DNA from: Aporrectodea caliginosa
Taxonomy: Eukaryota > Annelida > Clitellata > Crassiclitellata > Lumbricidae
Assembly: GCA_020284085.1 (NCBI GenBank)
Contig: JACEVL010000152.1
Coordinates: forward strand, 268,501-332,500
DNA length: 64,000 nt
Direction: 5' to 3'
Below, piece after piece: positions 52,701-64,000 of this stretch (positions are counted from its first letter, which is position 1; every line of letters begins with the position of its first letter). The notes under the pieces are model-generated. The model saw only the letters and a program-made list of their open reading frames with translations, was not told the DNA's origin and searched no databases. The translations under genes and the position numbers were made by a program.

Positions 52701-55700
52701 AAACCTGGAAGAGCGCTTCTGAATAGCTCTGCTGTGAGAAGCGCTTTACAAATGTTCAGATTAGATTAGATTAGATTAGAAAAGAGGTGTTTTCCAAAAG
52801 TCCAGGAAAGTTATGGAATTTGAAAATAGCTGGGTCATGGAAAGTCACTTAAAATGGAAAATCATTAATAGACATATTTCTAATCATATTTTTAAATGTG
52901 GATAAATATTACATCAGTAAAACAATTAGAAAGTAGGTTCTTTTATGTCTAAAAGTCTAAGTCTTAATGGAAAAAGGTCATGGAAATTCATGGATTTTTG
53001 TTTTATTAACCTTGTGGCAACCCTGGATAAATATTGAACTAATGCCTAAGTTAGTGATTGTTATGCTAGGTGAAATGTGTTAACTATAATTTTGAAATGT
53101 GTCCTGGCAGGAACATATATTAAAATAGAAATTGAGAAAATGTGCAGTTGTTAGTATTGGGATTCATTCATTGCATTTATTATGCAATAAAAAATATGCA
53201 AGAAGATTAAGTGCTTAGAACATTTGTTTTGATCAATTTCTGAACTGAATTGTTTTAATTAGAGATGAAGTTTACTGTAGTGCGTTAAATTTAACTACTG
53301 ATAGGTACAGTTTGACCTTTCACTGTTTTCTTTTGCATTATGTTGTTTTATAATTCATAGGTACCATGTGGGGCGGAAGGCAATGTTTGACAGTGATTTT
53401 AAATCTGGTAAGACTTATGTATTGTGTGTTCAATGTATGGATCATATTTGTACAGTATTGCCATGGTAATTTTCAGCTGTAACTGCAGTGGACCAATAAC
53501 GTTCTGTCCATGAGGCCTCTTGTAAATACACCAGAGACTTGTTATAATGAGGGTTATTACAAGACAAATTATGATATAACATGAATAGAAAATCAATCCC
53601 ATAGATCATCCATGGAAAAATAACCTCATTTATTTAATGTGACACCATTCAAAGGCAGTGTAATAAGTTTCTGGTGTATGTTGATGCTTTCAGAAATTAC
53701 TGGGGGTTTTCAGTGTCAGTTTAAGCTAATAAAATGGTGGTATGGAATGACTAAACCAAAAAGGCTTTAAACTACCATATAATATACCTGACCTAGAGTT
53801 TTTGCTTGTTGAAATACTGTATCACTGGCACAAAGTTCTTGTTGCTTTTTGTGTATGCGGTGATTTGTGTGAAATCAGAATGGAATAATTTTTCCGAAGA
53901 TAGGTTTTAATTGTAATGAAATAGTAAAGTTGATTATCAGTGCCTATTGTCTCCATAACAACGTAACCTCAGAAGCTGTGTACGGTGGTGTTTTGTTTAC
54001 CGAACGTTTTCTTTATTCTTTGTGGTTTACAGCGGAAGAGTTTTTGTCGTTTGCATTTCAACGTTGTCACAGACGCGCCTCAAAGAACAAGCGGTTGATT
54101 CTAATCTATCTACTTCCAGTGAAGATGCTGTTGGTAAGTAACTTTTCCTTATGAGCAGATTCTGGGCTTTTTATAGCAAATTTCTTTAAGCTTAGGTCAT
54201 GTGACTTACTAACAAGCTATGTATATGTAGTGTTAGATTCTATTACTTGTTGAGTGTTGCCAGGCGTGTTGGTCTAAGTTTCCCAACCTTTAACCAATCA
54301 CTGCAGAAGCTGGCTAATTCCAGACCCATGTTGCTAGAACTAGCTGTACGAAAGCTTTACTTGTTTTAACAAAATTTAAAATAATGTTTTGTAGGGTCAA
54401 ATGCCTAGACGTGAACTGCTGAAAAAGCATGACCTGATGCAGTTTGCCGACGTTGCTACAGGTGTCAGGTAGATTAGTTTCTGTTTAATAAGACACAAAG
54501 AACGAGTGGTGGAATAATTTATTACATGTAGACACTTGGAAAAATGTTTAGGTAATATGTGTAGTTGACACAAATTTATAATAATTATATTGGTGCCTGC
54601 CAAAATTTGAAATAAGACAAAGAGCGAGTGGTGAAATAATTTATTACATGTACTGTGCCAAGAGTACATGTACCTACAAGCAGTGTTTCATGTAAACCAA
54701 AATATGGTTTGCAATTCTATGCCATTCTAAATCACAAAGTTATAAAGAATTTTGTTATAATGTGGTCAGTAATATGGATCTGAAATGAAAGGCAATTTCA
54801 TTATAAATTGGTACTTGATATTGTTCCCAAAGACATTATAAGTGTTTTGTATATACCACAGAATTCAATAATGAACCAAATTAAAATGAAAGAAGCAAGC
54901 AGATACATGTATAATTATGCAAACACACGAACGCAACAAAACAATGAAAAGTAATCGTAAATGGCATTTGTCAGATTCATTATGTATTTGAAAAGTTAGG
55001 ACACGCACATCTATCTGTCGGGAGGGTTTCACGTCTCGGTGATACTGACATTTGAATCGGTGTTGTAGGAAAACAAGAAAAGTACTAGTAGTGAAAATAC
55101 TAAGCCTAACAAAATGATAATTTTCTTAGTCATAAGAATATATACAGGCCAATGAGGCCATTAGTTGATGGCTGTAAATCTGGATGAGACTGCTAACAAT
55201 TAACTGCCAAGCTTTTTTGTTTAGTTCTGGAAACCTAAGGCTGTTGAACGAAGCACTTCGAACAAATGAATCATTTTTCATCAAATGTGGAATTTATCTC
55301 ATACTGGAAAAACTGAAGATCATCACCTACCGAAATCTCATTAAGAAAGTGTTAGTATGCTTTCACATCTTGCAATTTTTGCAGGTATTTTTTTCTTACA
55401 TGTTATAGGTGTTTCACTGCACTTTTTGACAAGCTGTTAATTTCTGAACATTGTTTATTATATTGGTTGATCCTTCAGTTGAGTACTGTTTATTATTAAC
55501 ACCAAAACAAATTTACAAATAATCAAATATCATTAAAGTTTTAAGATAAACTCAAAAACATTGTCCAAAAAGTGTAAGGATCTTCTAGCTGAGGTGCAAA
55601 CATGGCCACAGCAATCCAACGACAAGACATGAAAACCTTGTACTAACGTAACCTTATGCAAATATACAGCTTTGAAATTGTTACATAAAGATACAGAACT

Positions 55701-57631
55701 TTATATTGTTTAACTGCATTTGAATTGATATTTTGATTGGCATATATCGGTGTACTCAAGTGCTTCCTGGATTGCCTGCAGCCTGTTCTCAGTGCTGCTG
55801 CAAGCGTGACTTGCAACCAGACGAAGTATGATCATGTCATGCTGCTCCTCCATGATGTCCTGCACTGGCTGCCAGTTCCTCTTCATGTTGAGTTCAAGAT
55901 CTGTTTGCTAGCGTTTAAGTCACTCATTGGGCCGTGCCTGAGTAGTTGCACGATTACTGTATCGGGACTCATTCCTCTTTATCCGGATTGCGGCTCCGAT
56001 CGCTCGAGAAAAGCAAACGATCTTCGTATATGACGGATGAGGACCCGTTTTTGGCAACAGTGCTTTTGCAGTAGCTGGCCCCTGGGGTATCTTCCTGCCA
56101 TGCAAGTGGTTGACTCAATTGACTCTTTCAAATCTGATCTCCAGACTTTTTTGTTTTCTAAGGTTTACCCTGCTGCGGTTAGTTGACTGTGAGGTGCCCT
56201 TCTAACAGCATGGCTGTGTTACAGCACCATATAAACTGTCATCATTATTATTATCACCCTAAATTACTGACTTACGGTTAGATTAATTAGTAATATCTAA
56301 TGGATGTCTTGAAATGACCTTTTGACATTATGTCTGCATGACTAGTTTCCAGTTCAAAGCCTTGTTTGTGTTACCAACTTACTCATAATATTATTATTGT
56401 CGGTTTTTTGTAGAGCTATGATTCTAAACACACACCAGCTGGCCATCGGTTCCTTTACAGTAGCCTTCAAACTGATGGGGGTAAGACCGTTATCTATTGA
56501 TCATCATATTGTAAAATCTGTGATTCTCCTTATATATTTTACTTTGGCTTAAGTCATAGCTAATGGTTTTTCATTTTATAGTTAGTATTATTTTTTAGAT
56601 ATATTTACTGGATTTTTATTTTAGTAACTAGTTACAATAAGGCTAAGCGAAATTGTCTACAGATGCAGCAGCTGTGCAAATTAAGATGCTATAGAAATGT
56701 TTAAAAAATGACTAAATTTAATAAAAATGCACCAAGTTAATTCACAAATCCAAAGTAAACATAGGCTATTAGTTGTAGCACATTTTGATGTTCTCATGTT
56801 TGTCAATATTGTAGTTTTTATTTTTATTGTACTGAAAATAACGAATTTGTATTAGCTATTTTCATTATAGTTAATATTTTTAGTTACAGTTATTGTTAAC
56901 AAAATCTTTTTTTATCGTTAACAAGAATCACAGATGTTGTTTCTACAGTGAATCACATTTGAGACATTGCTCCTTAATTAATGCCCAAGCATTTTCATCA
57001 TGCTCTGGGGTTCATCCAGATGATGTCTGCAAAAGAATGACCCAAGTTGGACCCCTGTCCTATTGGCATTACCTTCCCCATCTTCTGTGCTCCAATGGAG
57101 TACTAAGGCCTTGACCACATTTGGTTGATCCTTCTCCATCCCCTTTTTGCAGACATCATTAATGGATAACCGCTTGCCAATGTTTATTGCTGCTTCAACG
57201 TATGTACACAGGTGTTGCCAATTACTATGAATATTTAACTAAAAAATATTGAAATTTTAACTTTTGATTATAAATAGGAAGAAGATATGGATGATGACGA
57301 AGTTCAGTGCATTTTGGCCAATCTTATCTACGAGGCAAGTTAACTCATTTATTATACATTAGAAAATACAACCACATGAATATCAGCATATCAAAGAGCA
57401 TTATTTTCAGTTTTCTTCGACTGTTCAAAAGGTTCCTGCCAGTCACACGGTTGCTTTGCAGGACAAGATACGTGTACTCTTCTTACACAAGAGTCTTTCT
57501 CAAACTCAAAGCTTTTCTTTTGTGGATGTTTATTGCAGGACAAGATCAGAGGATACATTTCACATCAACACAAGAAGCTGGTCGTCAGCAAACAAAATGC
57601 CTTCCCACCCCTCTCTGTCAAGCAGAAGTAG
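46704..57631 (+). CDS. PCID2: PCI domain-containing protein 2 (TREX-2 / Thp1 family)
   Basis: PCID2 is the Thp1-type subunit of TREX-2, which couples transcription to mRNA export at nuclear pores. Fifteen coding exons: 46704-46739, 47746-47787, 48422-48543, 49385-49450, 50253-50349, 51119-51222, 51639-51714, 52368-52462, 53361-53407, 54033-54133, 54395-54468, 55225-55350, 56414-56480, 57278-57334, 57539-57631. They total 1203 nt, giving 400 residues (human 399). Conserved blocks: [89 protein letters not shown]; the PCI core [72 protein letters not shown]. Intron 4 is a U12-type AT-AC intron and intron 14 is GC-AG; the others are GT-AG. The start is fixed by match of [12 protein letters not shown] to the family N-terminus. 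Confidence 0.97.
47130..47275 (+). repeat. Pyrimidine-rich (CCTCCC/CCTY) low-complexity tract
   Basis: About 145 bp of CTCCCTCC-type sequence in PCID2 intron 1. The Gly/Arg-rich minus-strand frames here are artefacts. Such a homopurine-homopyrimidine tract could adopt unusual structure (inference). Confidence 0.85.
47333..47545. mobile_element. Foldback element with 27-bp TIRs carrying telomere-like repeats
   Basis: Arms 47333-47359 (GGCAAGCATTTAGTATCAGG...) and 47519-47545 are inverted repeats matching at about 25 of 27 positions. Between them lies GGTTAGGGTCAGGGTTAGGG plus further GGTTAGGGT units at about 47393-47450, similar to the animal telomere repeat TTAGGG. No ORF and no obvious target duplication. 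It lies in PCID2 intron 1. Confidence 0.8.
48165..48335 (-). repeat. tRNA-like SINE copy
   Basis: On the minus strand GGGAGATGGTTGAATGGTAA (box A-like TGGTTGAATGG) is followed by GCAGGTTTGATACCC (box B-like). The body TTCCCTAGGGGGCAACGGTA...GCGCCTTGCAGGC is shared with 36870-37115. It lies in PCID2 intron 2. Confidence 0.6.
49620..49760. repeat. Local direct duplication
   Basis: About 60 bp (GCATTAGAACAAAA...AAATTAGGCTTTTCT...TTTGCTTCC) occurs twice in tandem at about 49637-49690 and 49709-49753, inside the U12 intron. Confidence 0.8.
49761..50015. mobile_element. Non-autonomous hAT element with perfect 8-bp TSD, in the U12 intron
   Basis: A 255-bp element flanked by ATTATGAG at 49753-49760 and 50016-50023. 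Ends CAGTGCTTTTTTCAGC and (reverse complement) CCGTGCTTTTTTTCTAG. Subterminal GGAACGGTCCGGAACGCCGT and GTTCCGGAACC blocks; AT-rich centre, no ORF. Confidence 0.9.
50470..50880 (+). repeat. 20-bp minisatellite in PCID2 intron 5
   Basis: Six nearly identical tandem copies of GTGATTGGTTCTTCATTTGA start at 50701, with single changes in the last. They are flanked on both sides, especially from about 50490, by increasingly degenerate relatives such as GTGATTGATTCTTCGGTTGA. Confidence 0.93.
52642..53025. mobile_element. TIR element CAGGGTTGCCAC, containing a short LINE-like tail
   Basis: Ends CAGGGTTGCCAC and (reverse complement) CAGGGTTGCCAC are a perfect 12-bp inverted repeat over 384 bp; GATAA borders both sides. 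The interior repeats CCTGGAAA / TGGAAAGTC motifs. A segment at about 52712-52780 (AGAAGCGCTTTACAAATGTT then AGATT repeats) resembles a LINE 3' tail nested within. It lies in PCID2 intron 8. Confidence 0.7.
54485..54665. repeat. Local duplication with AATAATTTATTACATGTA
   Basis: The segment AGACA(C)AAAGA(A/G)CGAGTGGTG(G/A)AATAATTTATTACATGTA occurs at about 54491-54531 and 54616-54655, in PCID2 intron 11. Confidence 0.8.
55755..56265 (+). mobile_element. LINE 3' fragment in PCID2 intron 12
   Basis: Reads [15 protein letters not shown] and [20 protein letters not shown], the conserved region before the C-terminus of CR1/L2-like ORFs. A shifted frame follows, ending in CAGCACCATATAAACTGTCA and an ATTATT tail. 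5' truncated and frameshifted. Confidence 0.75.
57017..57162. repeat. Inverted repeat ATGATGTCTGCAAAA
   Basis: ATGATGTCTGCAAAA at about 57019 is matched in reverse complement at about 57146-57160 (TTTTTGCAGACATCATT). A small foldback in PCID2 intron 13; could be element ends. Confidence 0.6.
57335..57538 (+). other. GC-AG intron (PCID2 intron 14)
   Basis: The donor is GAG|GCAAGT, a perfect U2-type consensus apart from GC for GT, typical of GC-AG introns. The acceptor TTGCAG precedes GACAAGATC. Only this donor joins NLIYE to DKIRGYISH in frame with the family. Confidence 0.88.
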
Positions 57632-58858
57632 ATCGATTCCACAAACTCTTCTTGAGGACTAGTATTGTACTTGACGAGTAAAGATGGACTGCACCGTCTT
57701 CTGCATTCCATCGGACCGAAACAGTTGCATATTTTCTGACAGGCTTTGTTTCAGCACATGTCTGCCTTCCAGCGTGACAAAGTGAAAACTTTGATGACGT
57801 GCTAGTCATCCGCATGTCTTGACAGATGGCCTGCATCAACAGAATGACCTTCACCGGCTGACGTTGCTTGGGATGTACTACGCTTGATGCATGTCTTCAC
57901 AAACTCTGAAATCCCGTGGACGTTTTCCTGGTCAAGGAACTCCAAATAGATATCCTTACATTGCTGAAATCAACCGTTAAACGTATAAGAGAATGAGTGG
58001 GTCAAAAGAATGTGCGGCTACTGTTTCTGTTACTACTTGTTTAAATTTTAAAGAACTGGAATTGCATTGCATTGTAATTAACTTGATAGCAGACTTTCCT
58101 GGTGATCATACAAACCCAAATGTTGAGGATCAATCTTGGGTAATTGCACCAGGTTACTGTCCATGACTAAGAGATTTCTTTACTCAAGTGGACTTCAGAA
58201 CAAGAAAGAATTCACCCACATAACCACGGGAACTTTCCTCCATCCCCTTGTGTGTTATAACTTGTCAAATTCTGGAAGTTGTCTTTTGCTTTTAAGATAT
58301 TCAGCCATTGGTCTTAAGCTTTAGATGTCAGAACATATAATAAGCTTGTAATGCACTTTGCCTTTTGTTCTATGATTGAGTTATAATGTACAGCGACTGG
58401 CAGAGAGAGTACAATATTCAGTAGCAGTTATTGATAATTAATTAGGTAGAAACTAAGTAATTACCTAATTAATTGCTTGAGCCCTCATTTTAATGAACTA
58501 GTTCTTCTAAAAATGATGATTCTAATTATGAAATTTAAACTAATGCTAATTCTAATTAATTAGGTACAAAACCTTAATTAACCATCACTGGTCAGTAGAT
58601 GAGGGAATCGTTACCTTTATGGCGGCAGGATTAACAACTTGATTGTTACTGCTAGGGTTACTCTAAAATATCAGAAAACAACACTTCCTCTTAATCGACA
58701 TGTTTATTTTACAAGAAACATAAGATACATAAGTTCATACTCTACACGGCATATATGTAAAATGTGCATGTACTATACATGCATAAATCAATCATTAAAT
58801 ATCTTTCCAGTTGCAAAATCTCTCTGGCAGCTGTATCAATCATTGCATTAACAAATGG
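57632..58858. other. Convergent intergenic region between PCID2 and the CENP-I-like gene
   Basis: Contains the presumed 3' UTRs of both tail-to-tail genes. An AT-rich block with ATTAATTAGG-type repetition lies at about 58435-58580. No other gene was recognised. Confidence 0.5.
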
Positions 58859-61800
58859 TTAGCCTGTAAATGAGGTGGTGAAAATTAATTCAAGTAGGGA
58901 TCCACAAATTTCATAATATGGTGTAACCTGGCTAATCAATTCTATCAGGGTTGCGGTCAGTAATCGCAGTCCATTAGAGCCAAAGTCCACGAGATCGAGA
59001 TAAGAAAACAGGCTATGACAAGTAATCAAACTGGATATGGAGTTTTGAGAATGGATCCGAGCACCAGTGACATTGCAGACAGAAACAGACCTGTCCCAGT
59101 TCGAGGCTTGGCAAGCACCAGTACCTGGTAACCAAGTATAATAATTGTGAACCAAAAGTACACCAGCTGTGCATTCTAACATGTATACCAGTATGTATTT
59201 ACGAGAAAATAATCGGTCTGTAGGTTGACAAAACTGCCGTAAACAAATAAATGCATAGGCAAGACGAGCATTGTTAGAAAAGTAAATATTGATCACCTTG
59301 AGAAATTTGTTGGAAAATCCAAGAAACGCCCGGTTCAAGTAAATCGAAAATCGTGAATTTGGACGTTGAATTTCCAGCTGATTGAGAACATCGGCAGAAA
59401 CAAGGCGGAATATGGTGTCGACGGAAGAGTTGGCCTTGAAGGCACGGTTTCGCCATAGCATGTCGCACATGTCGGTCATGTAAGCATTTATAATGCCGAT
59501 AGACTGGTGCAACGACAGCTTGCGGTTGATCTGCTCATCTTCCGTCAGATGCTGACTACTGCTGCGCAAGGCAGAATATGCTTCGCGGTACCTACCATTG
59601 CAAATTATACTAGTTTAATTCAGTGCTATTAAATAGCAGTTCTTTAGCTAATGCACAACAATGGTATTGCCATGGTGAGCCAATCATTCTGTAATTGAGT
59701 GCTTACTGACCTACCTGCAATTTATGCATGACTTACACATCTTACACATCTAATCTGTCACAAGTCTGTTATTAGTTTTCATGTGGCAAGATCTCTGGAG
59801 CTTCCTTTTACAAATTTCTACTGGTATGTATATGTGATTACAATTTTATTTTGCATTCAACCCTCTACAGTTGGTAAATCCAGGGTTGAAAGCCATACAT
59901 ATGTAGTTACATATCCACATAAAGAAGGGGAAGTAATCATCTACTTATGATAGCAGTAGTCTTGCTGATTTTATTACAGTAGAATTTAACAAAACTAATT
60001 CCTCTGGTGTACACAAACGATTTTGACCTTCTTCATTGCTACAATTATTTTGACCCGAAAACCATTTCACTAAGTAGATGACTTACTTGCAGACAATTGC
60101 ACAAAGCCTGGCAATGACCATGGCACTTTGGTGGAAGAGGCAAGTGTACCAGATGCCATAGCTGGGTACACAGAACAGCGGTACACCGTATGTTGTGTAT
60201 AGCCCAGCAACCTGACAAACAATCACTGATAAAACTTACCACACTGCTATACATTGTCTATCGCCATAATGTCAACATAACTAAATGCTTTTAAATCTCT
60301 ACAGCATCGAGTCTTGAAAAAACAATGGCTCTTCAGCAGCCATCCATATAGGAAAAAATCTTCAAAACCAAAACAATCACCGTCTGAGTTTAGCCACATA
60401 ACTGACCAAAGATTATATGAATAAAGGCAATTAAATGGGGTGTACAACGTTGTAAAGTGAGGCTACGTTTAGCAATGCATTAATACATAAAAACACTAAG
60501 GAACATTTCAACTGTCAACAGTCCACATGCACAAAAGTGCAACTTGAAACAAATACCGTAGATGTCCATTTCACAGCATCAGCAATATTTTTGTGTTATC
60601 GGTTTCAGGGTAAAGGAACAAACATATATTGAAAATCATTGATGCTGGAAAAGACTAAGCACACTTTTCGTTTTAAACAAACTTTTGTGTAACATGTTTT
60701 CTACAGTACAAATCTGAAAATTTATAGTGCCTTTACTTAACCTCACAAAGGTGCTAAAAACCTCACAGACACATAATACATAAATGACGCGAAAGTGAAT
60801 ACTTGTCTGCCAAAAAATGCTTTTGATACCTGTTCAAAGAACCCAAGAATGCAATGTATCAACATTAGATTTGAGTTTTCCTGCTGTAAGCCAATGACAC
60901 ATACAGTGTCAACGAAACGAATAAAGTCTTGGATTGTTCTTAAGGCAGAAAATTCCTCGACTTCAAGTGAAAAAACAGAACAACTGGAACAGAAAAAACC
61001 ATCACACCATATGTATGGACATTTATTTACCAGAAAAACTTCATTGCTAGCTGCAGCAATACTACAAACCACTTGTACTTAGAGAGACAAACTATAGCGA
61101 CTTTCATTGACTTCCCTTCGTATCTAACTACTTAATAACTAGATGTTTGCTGGTCCCAAAAATATAGAAGAACTAGCCAAATAGACAGTGAATATGCCTT
61201 GCATACCACTGAAAAGTCCAATGCACCTACAAACATCACAGCCTTCCTTGATGATAAAGAATGATGGTTGACCTCAGGCAAACCAAACTTCTTCTAAATG
61301 ATGAAAAATATTCAACTAAATTATTTTACGTCAAAGCAACTATCACTAATACAATTGACTGCAACCAACGCACATGTCTGGTAGATAGTCGGAGCTGGAG
61401 GCACGTTGCTTCTGGAGATTTATGGTGTACTTGTAGCGTCGATATTCAACTTGAGCAAAATTCTGGAGCAGTTCTGTGAAACAGACGATCATCTGACCCT
61501 GGACAAAAATTAATCCACACCGAGTTCAGTTCTGACAGCTAAAACGAACTACATAATTCAACAATAAAAAAATCAGACAAACCCAGTACATGGAGAAACG
61601 ACGATGAGTGTCTTTAACGCTGAGCTGCAATGTTTTCCCACTTGCTTTAGTACACTCTCGTCGTTAAAGGGTTGGGTAGTTTTCCCCAAAAAAAGCACAA
61701 CATTATTTCAACAAAACAGCACCTGAGAACACCCAAAACAACAGACAACTTTAATCTGATAGCAAACATTATGCAAAGAATCGTACTTCATTGGTCAATA

Positions 61801-63780
61801 GCCCAATTTAATTGCCTAATCTAAGCAGGACTTGTCCTTTTGGTCTCACCTTTGGATGGCTAAGCTACAATGCCGTTGACAATGCACAATACATCAATTT
61901 ACTGTATATAAACACCTGTATAGACAGCCACACACCTTAAAGTAGACTGATGAAGAGAAGAAAAGCTGGCGCAGCGGTTCCAGAATCATCTCGTTCAATT
62001 CTGAAACATTACCACATCAACCACCCACTTGAGCACAGAAGTCTTGAAAGACCCTACACAGAAGTACTCTCATAACACATTACAGTAAAGAGAATATGAA
62101 GACTCCATGGCTCTGTCATAACATTAGTCGAAGGTCAAAGAGGCTTCTAAACACTCAACATGATGCAAGCATATATTTACATATTAAGGATTTGTTACAC
62201 CCTTAAGGCTGGAGAATCTTAAGGCTGCATATGTTAATGCCCAACTCTGTTCAAAACCCAATGCTACAGGAGAATAGATTATGAAATACAACACCAGTGA
62301 CTAAAATACACTGCTTCACAGTTGCCTTCACAAACAAGGAAACTGCCGACGTCATGTGAAACATTAGCATTCCAACCACAAACACCATGATATTGAAAGT
62401 CCACCTTACAACCAATCAGACACCAAGCCAAATTTTAAATATATATATTTCAACAACAAAAATTCATAAAGGATAGCCTCCTAACTTTAACGACTACTTC
62501 CAGCGATGTAAACTGTTTAACTGTAAATGCACTGTTCTATAACAAAAAACCATAAATTGATTGATTGATTGAAAATACCAACCAGCAAACTGGTAGAGTC
62601 TGCATCGTGAGATCAACTTAAAGACGAGACTCCGGTGGATTGTGCCATTCCAGATGCAAAGGTAGGTTGACAAAAAATTGTCACATATTGGAAGTCCTTC
62701 CTAAAACAAGAAAAGAAATATGTTAATACCCCATTAATGCCCACCTCTGTTTACATCTCAATGCTACAAAACAGTACATTAAGAAATGCAACATAGTAAG
62801 TATATCAAGAATCTAGTAAAAAAACAAAATAAACGTCTATATCAATAAGACGATAATAAATAATAATCAGATCACCAGCCATCATACCACATGAAACCAC
62901 ATGAAACTTCCAATGGCCAACTGTTTCCCTATACTTCTAATCCAGCAACATCTACATAGCCTTAATCATATCTGCAAGGCATTACCTGATGATTACTTTA
63001 GTGATGGAAGACCGGAATGCAGGCTATTTGTGATTTAATTCAAAAACATTTCCATCTCTGTGAAATTCAATACCTCCAGCTAAACAAATTCCTTCTTTTC
63101 ATTCTATACTAACTCTGCAAACTGCTGAAGCTTAATTTTTTCCAGCTTCCCATGTCCTTGATTTGACTTTTTTTCATCATTTGGATCAGTACATATATAT
63201 CTCAGTGTAGAAGGTTGCTACAACAAAATCTAAAGGACATTCGCATCAGAGCCTATCTGTAGAAATTCAGAATCAAAGCATACCTGTAGAAATTCTGAGA
63301 GTTCCACAAGTAACCGCAAGAGGTACTTCTGTCTCAATTCATTCGATGCGTACGTATTCATAAACTCTGTCAAATATGAAAGAAGTCAACACAAGTTAAA
63401 CAACTATCGTGTCAAAAGTTATCACCGCTACATTTCACACAAATTTTTAAAAAATAGAAAAACGTGTAACATAATAAAACCTCATCTAAAATAACAGGGA
63501 TAAGTGAACACCAATACCATCTGTGGGTATTCTAATCCAATCAAAACAAGTCAATTTATTCTGAATGTCATTTCGACAGATTTATTTCAAGTACGAGGTT
63601 TTACATGCATATAAAACTTCTAAGTAGATATATACCATAGTCTAGCATTGAGCAGGTACCTTCATAAAGCATGTGGTTCAGCCAGTATCCAATGCGCAAG
63701 GGCAGAACAGGGTCTGGAAGGCAGGACAAGATGTGCTGGAAATTCAGATCCATCAGCACTGCTCCAACTTGACTCGGTAA
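58859..63780 (-). CDS. CENPI: Centromere protein I (Mis6)-like, C-terminal half, partial
   Basis: CENP-I is a core subunit of the inner kinetochore CCAN, required for CENP-A loading and kinetochore assembly. Exons on minus: 63780-63660 (LPSQVGAVLMDLNFQHILSC; IGYWLNHMLYE), 63366-63284 (FMNTYASNELRQKYLLRLLV), 62700-62583 (GLPICDNFLSTYLCIWNG), 62000-61936 (LNEMILEPLRQLFFSSSVYF), 61473-61431 (ELLQNFAQVEYRRYK), 60938-60830 (TIQDFIRFVDTV; LMLIHCILGFFEQ), 60211-60087 (GLYTTYGVPLFCVPSYGIWY), 59591-59297 (KYREAY; AYMTDMCDMLWRNRAF), and a probable last exon 59012-58859 (LFSYLDLVDFGSNGLRLLTA...). Phases fit except for two gaps: a short exon between 61936 and 61473, and one between 59297 and 59012. The LFF.S..YF, NLPL-like and (C)LWR(N)(R)AF landmarks identify CENP-I. 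The N-terminal half lies beyond the window. Confidence 0.8.
61611..61671. mobile_element. Short TTAA-type MITE (copy 8)
   Basis: Starts TCTTTAACGCTGAGCTGCA, has TTTCCCACTTGCTTTAGTAC in the middle, and ends CTCTCGTCGTTAAAGGG followed by TTGG. Both flanking TTAA are decayed. It lies in a CENP-I-like intron. Confidence 0.65.
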
Positions 63781-64000
63781 CTGACCAATCACAAAAAAGC
63801 AATTTAGGTCATCTTTAACTGTTTTATTAAGCAAGCAATTCCTCATTATCGCATCATTGTAAAGAGAATTTAAACATCGCGACAATCAACATGACAATGA
63901 TGATAACCATGATAAAAGCAATTAGCCAACTAGAAAGGTTCCAGATGGAACACTACTCACTGTCCAGCAGGGGTTCAAAAAATCAGGTTTTTTTCAAAAT

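Noticed and set aside
63950..64000. Possible further CENP-I exon ending CTGGACA|GTGAGT
   Set aside because: The donor looks good, but all three frames meet a stop within the visible sequence and no acceptor lies between, so it cannot be confirmed.

Overview
This is animal nuclear DNA: AT-rich, intron-dense, standard genetic code, with one multi-exon gene roughly every 8-10 kb and many transposon remnants. TCF19-like, CARD and CENP-I-like genes occurring together, along with BovB-type RTE, hAT and TTAA-type elements, point to a non-insect, non-nematode invertebrate or basal metazoan. I cannot place the phylum from sequence alone. Splice junctions were read by eye, and exon lists are given wherever the reading frame closes across introns.

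Layout: (1) 1.4-15.1 kb, minus strand: a KHDC4/BLOM7-like KH-domain splicing factor. One of its introns holds a full-length, apparently intact RTE/BovB-type retrotransposon (about 4.0-7.3 kb), and it has a duplicated exon/intron segment near its 3' end. (2) 18.6-24.3 kb, plus strand: a TCF19-like FHA + PHD protein; its introns contain a hAT element and a LINE 3' remnant. (3) 28.8-29.6 kb, plus strand: a two-exon, 100-residue CARD-only protein. (4) 31.6-36.2 kb, minus strand: proteasome subunit alpha-4 (PSMA4), seven coding exons, 257 aa. (5) 36.3-44 kb: gene-poor, with a tRNA-like SINE, a tandem satellite, a perfect 19-bp hairpin, a LINE RT remnant split by a DNA transposon, and two large TIR elements. 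(6) 44.0-45.4 kb, minus strand: a small unrecognised gene with a clear first exon. (7) 46.7-57.6 kb, plus strand: PCID2 (TREX-2 / Thp1 family), 15 coding exons, 400 aa, with a U12-type AT-AC intron and a GC-AG intron. (8) 58.9-64 kb, minus strand: the C-terminal half of a CENP-I (Mis6) protein, converging on PCID2 and running off the right edge.

The genes are unrelated housekeeping functions (splicing, chromatin reading, apoptosis/innate signalling, proteasome, mRNA export, kinetochore), and nothing suggests a cluster acting together. The most informative features are the U12 AT-AC intron in PCID2, the intact RTE, several hAT insertions with perfect 8-bp target duplications (one cleanly inside an older LINE), a family of very short TTAA-flanked elements of which one carries a large microsatellite, a satellite array with a fixed core and variable spacers, and a foldback element carrying telomere-like repeats.
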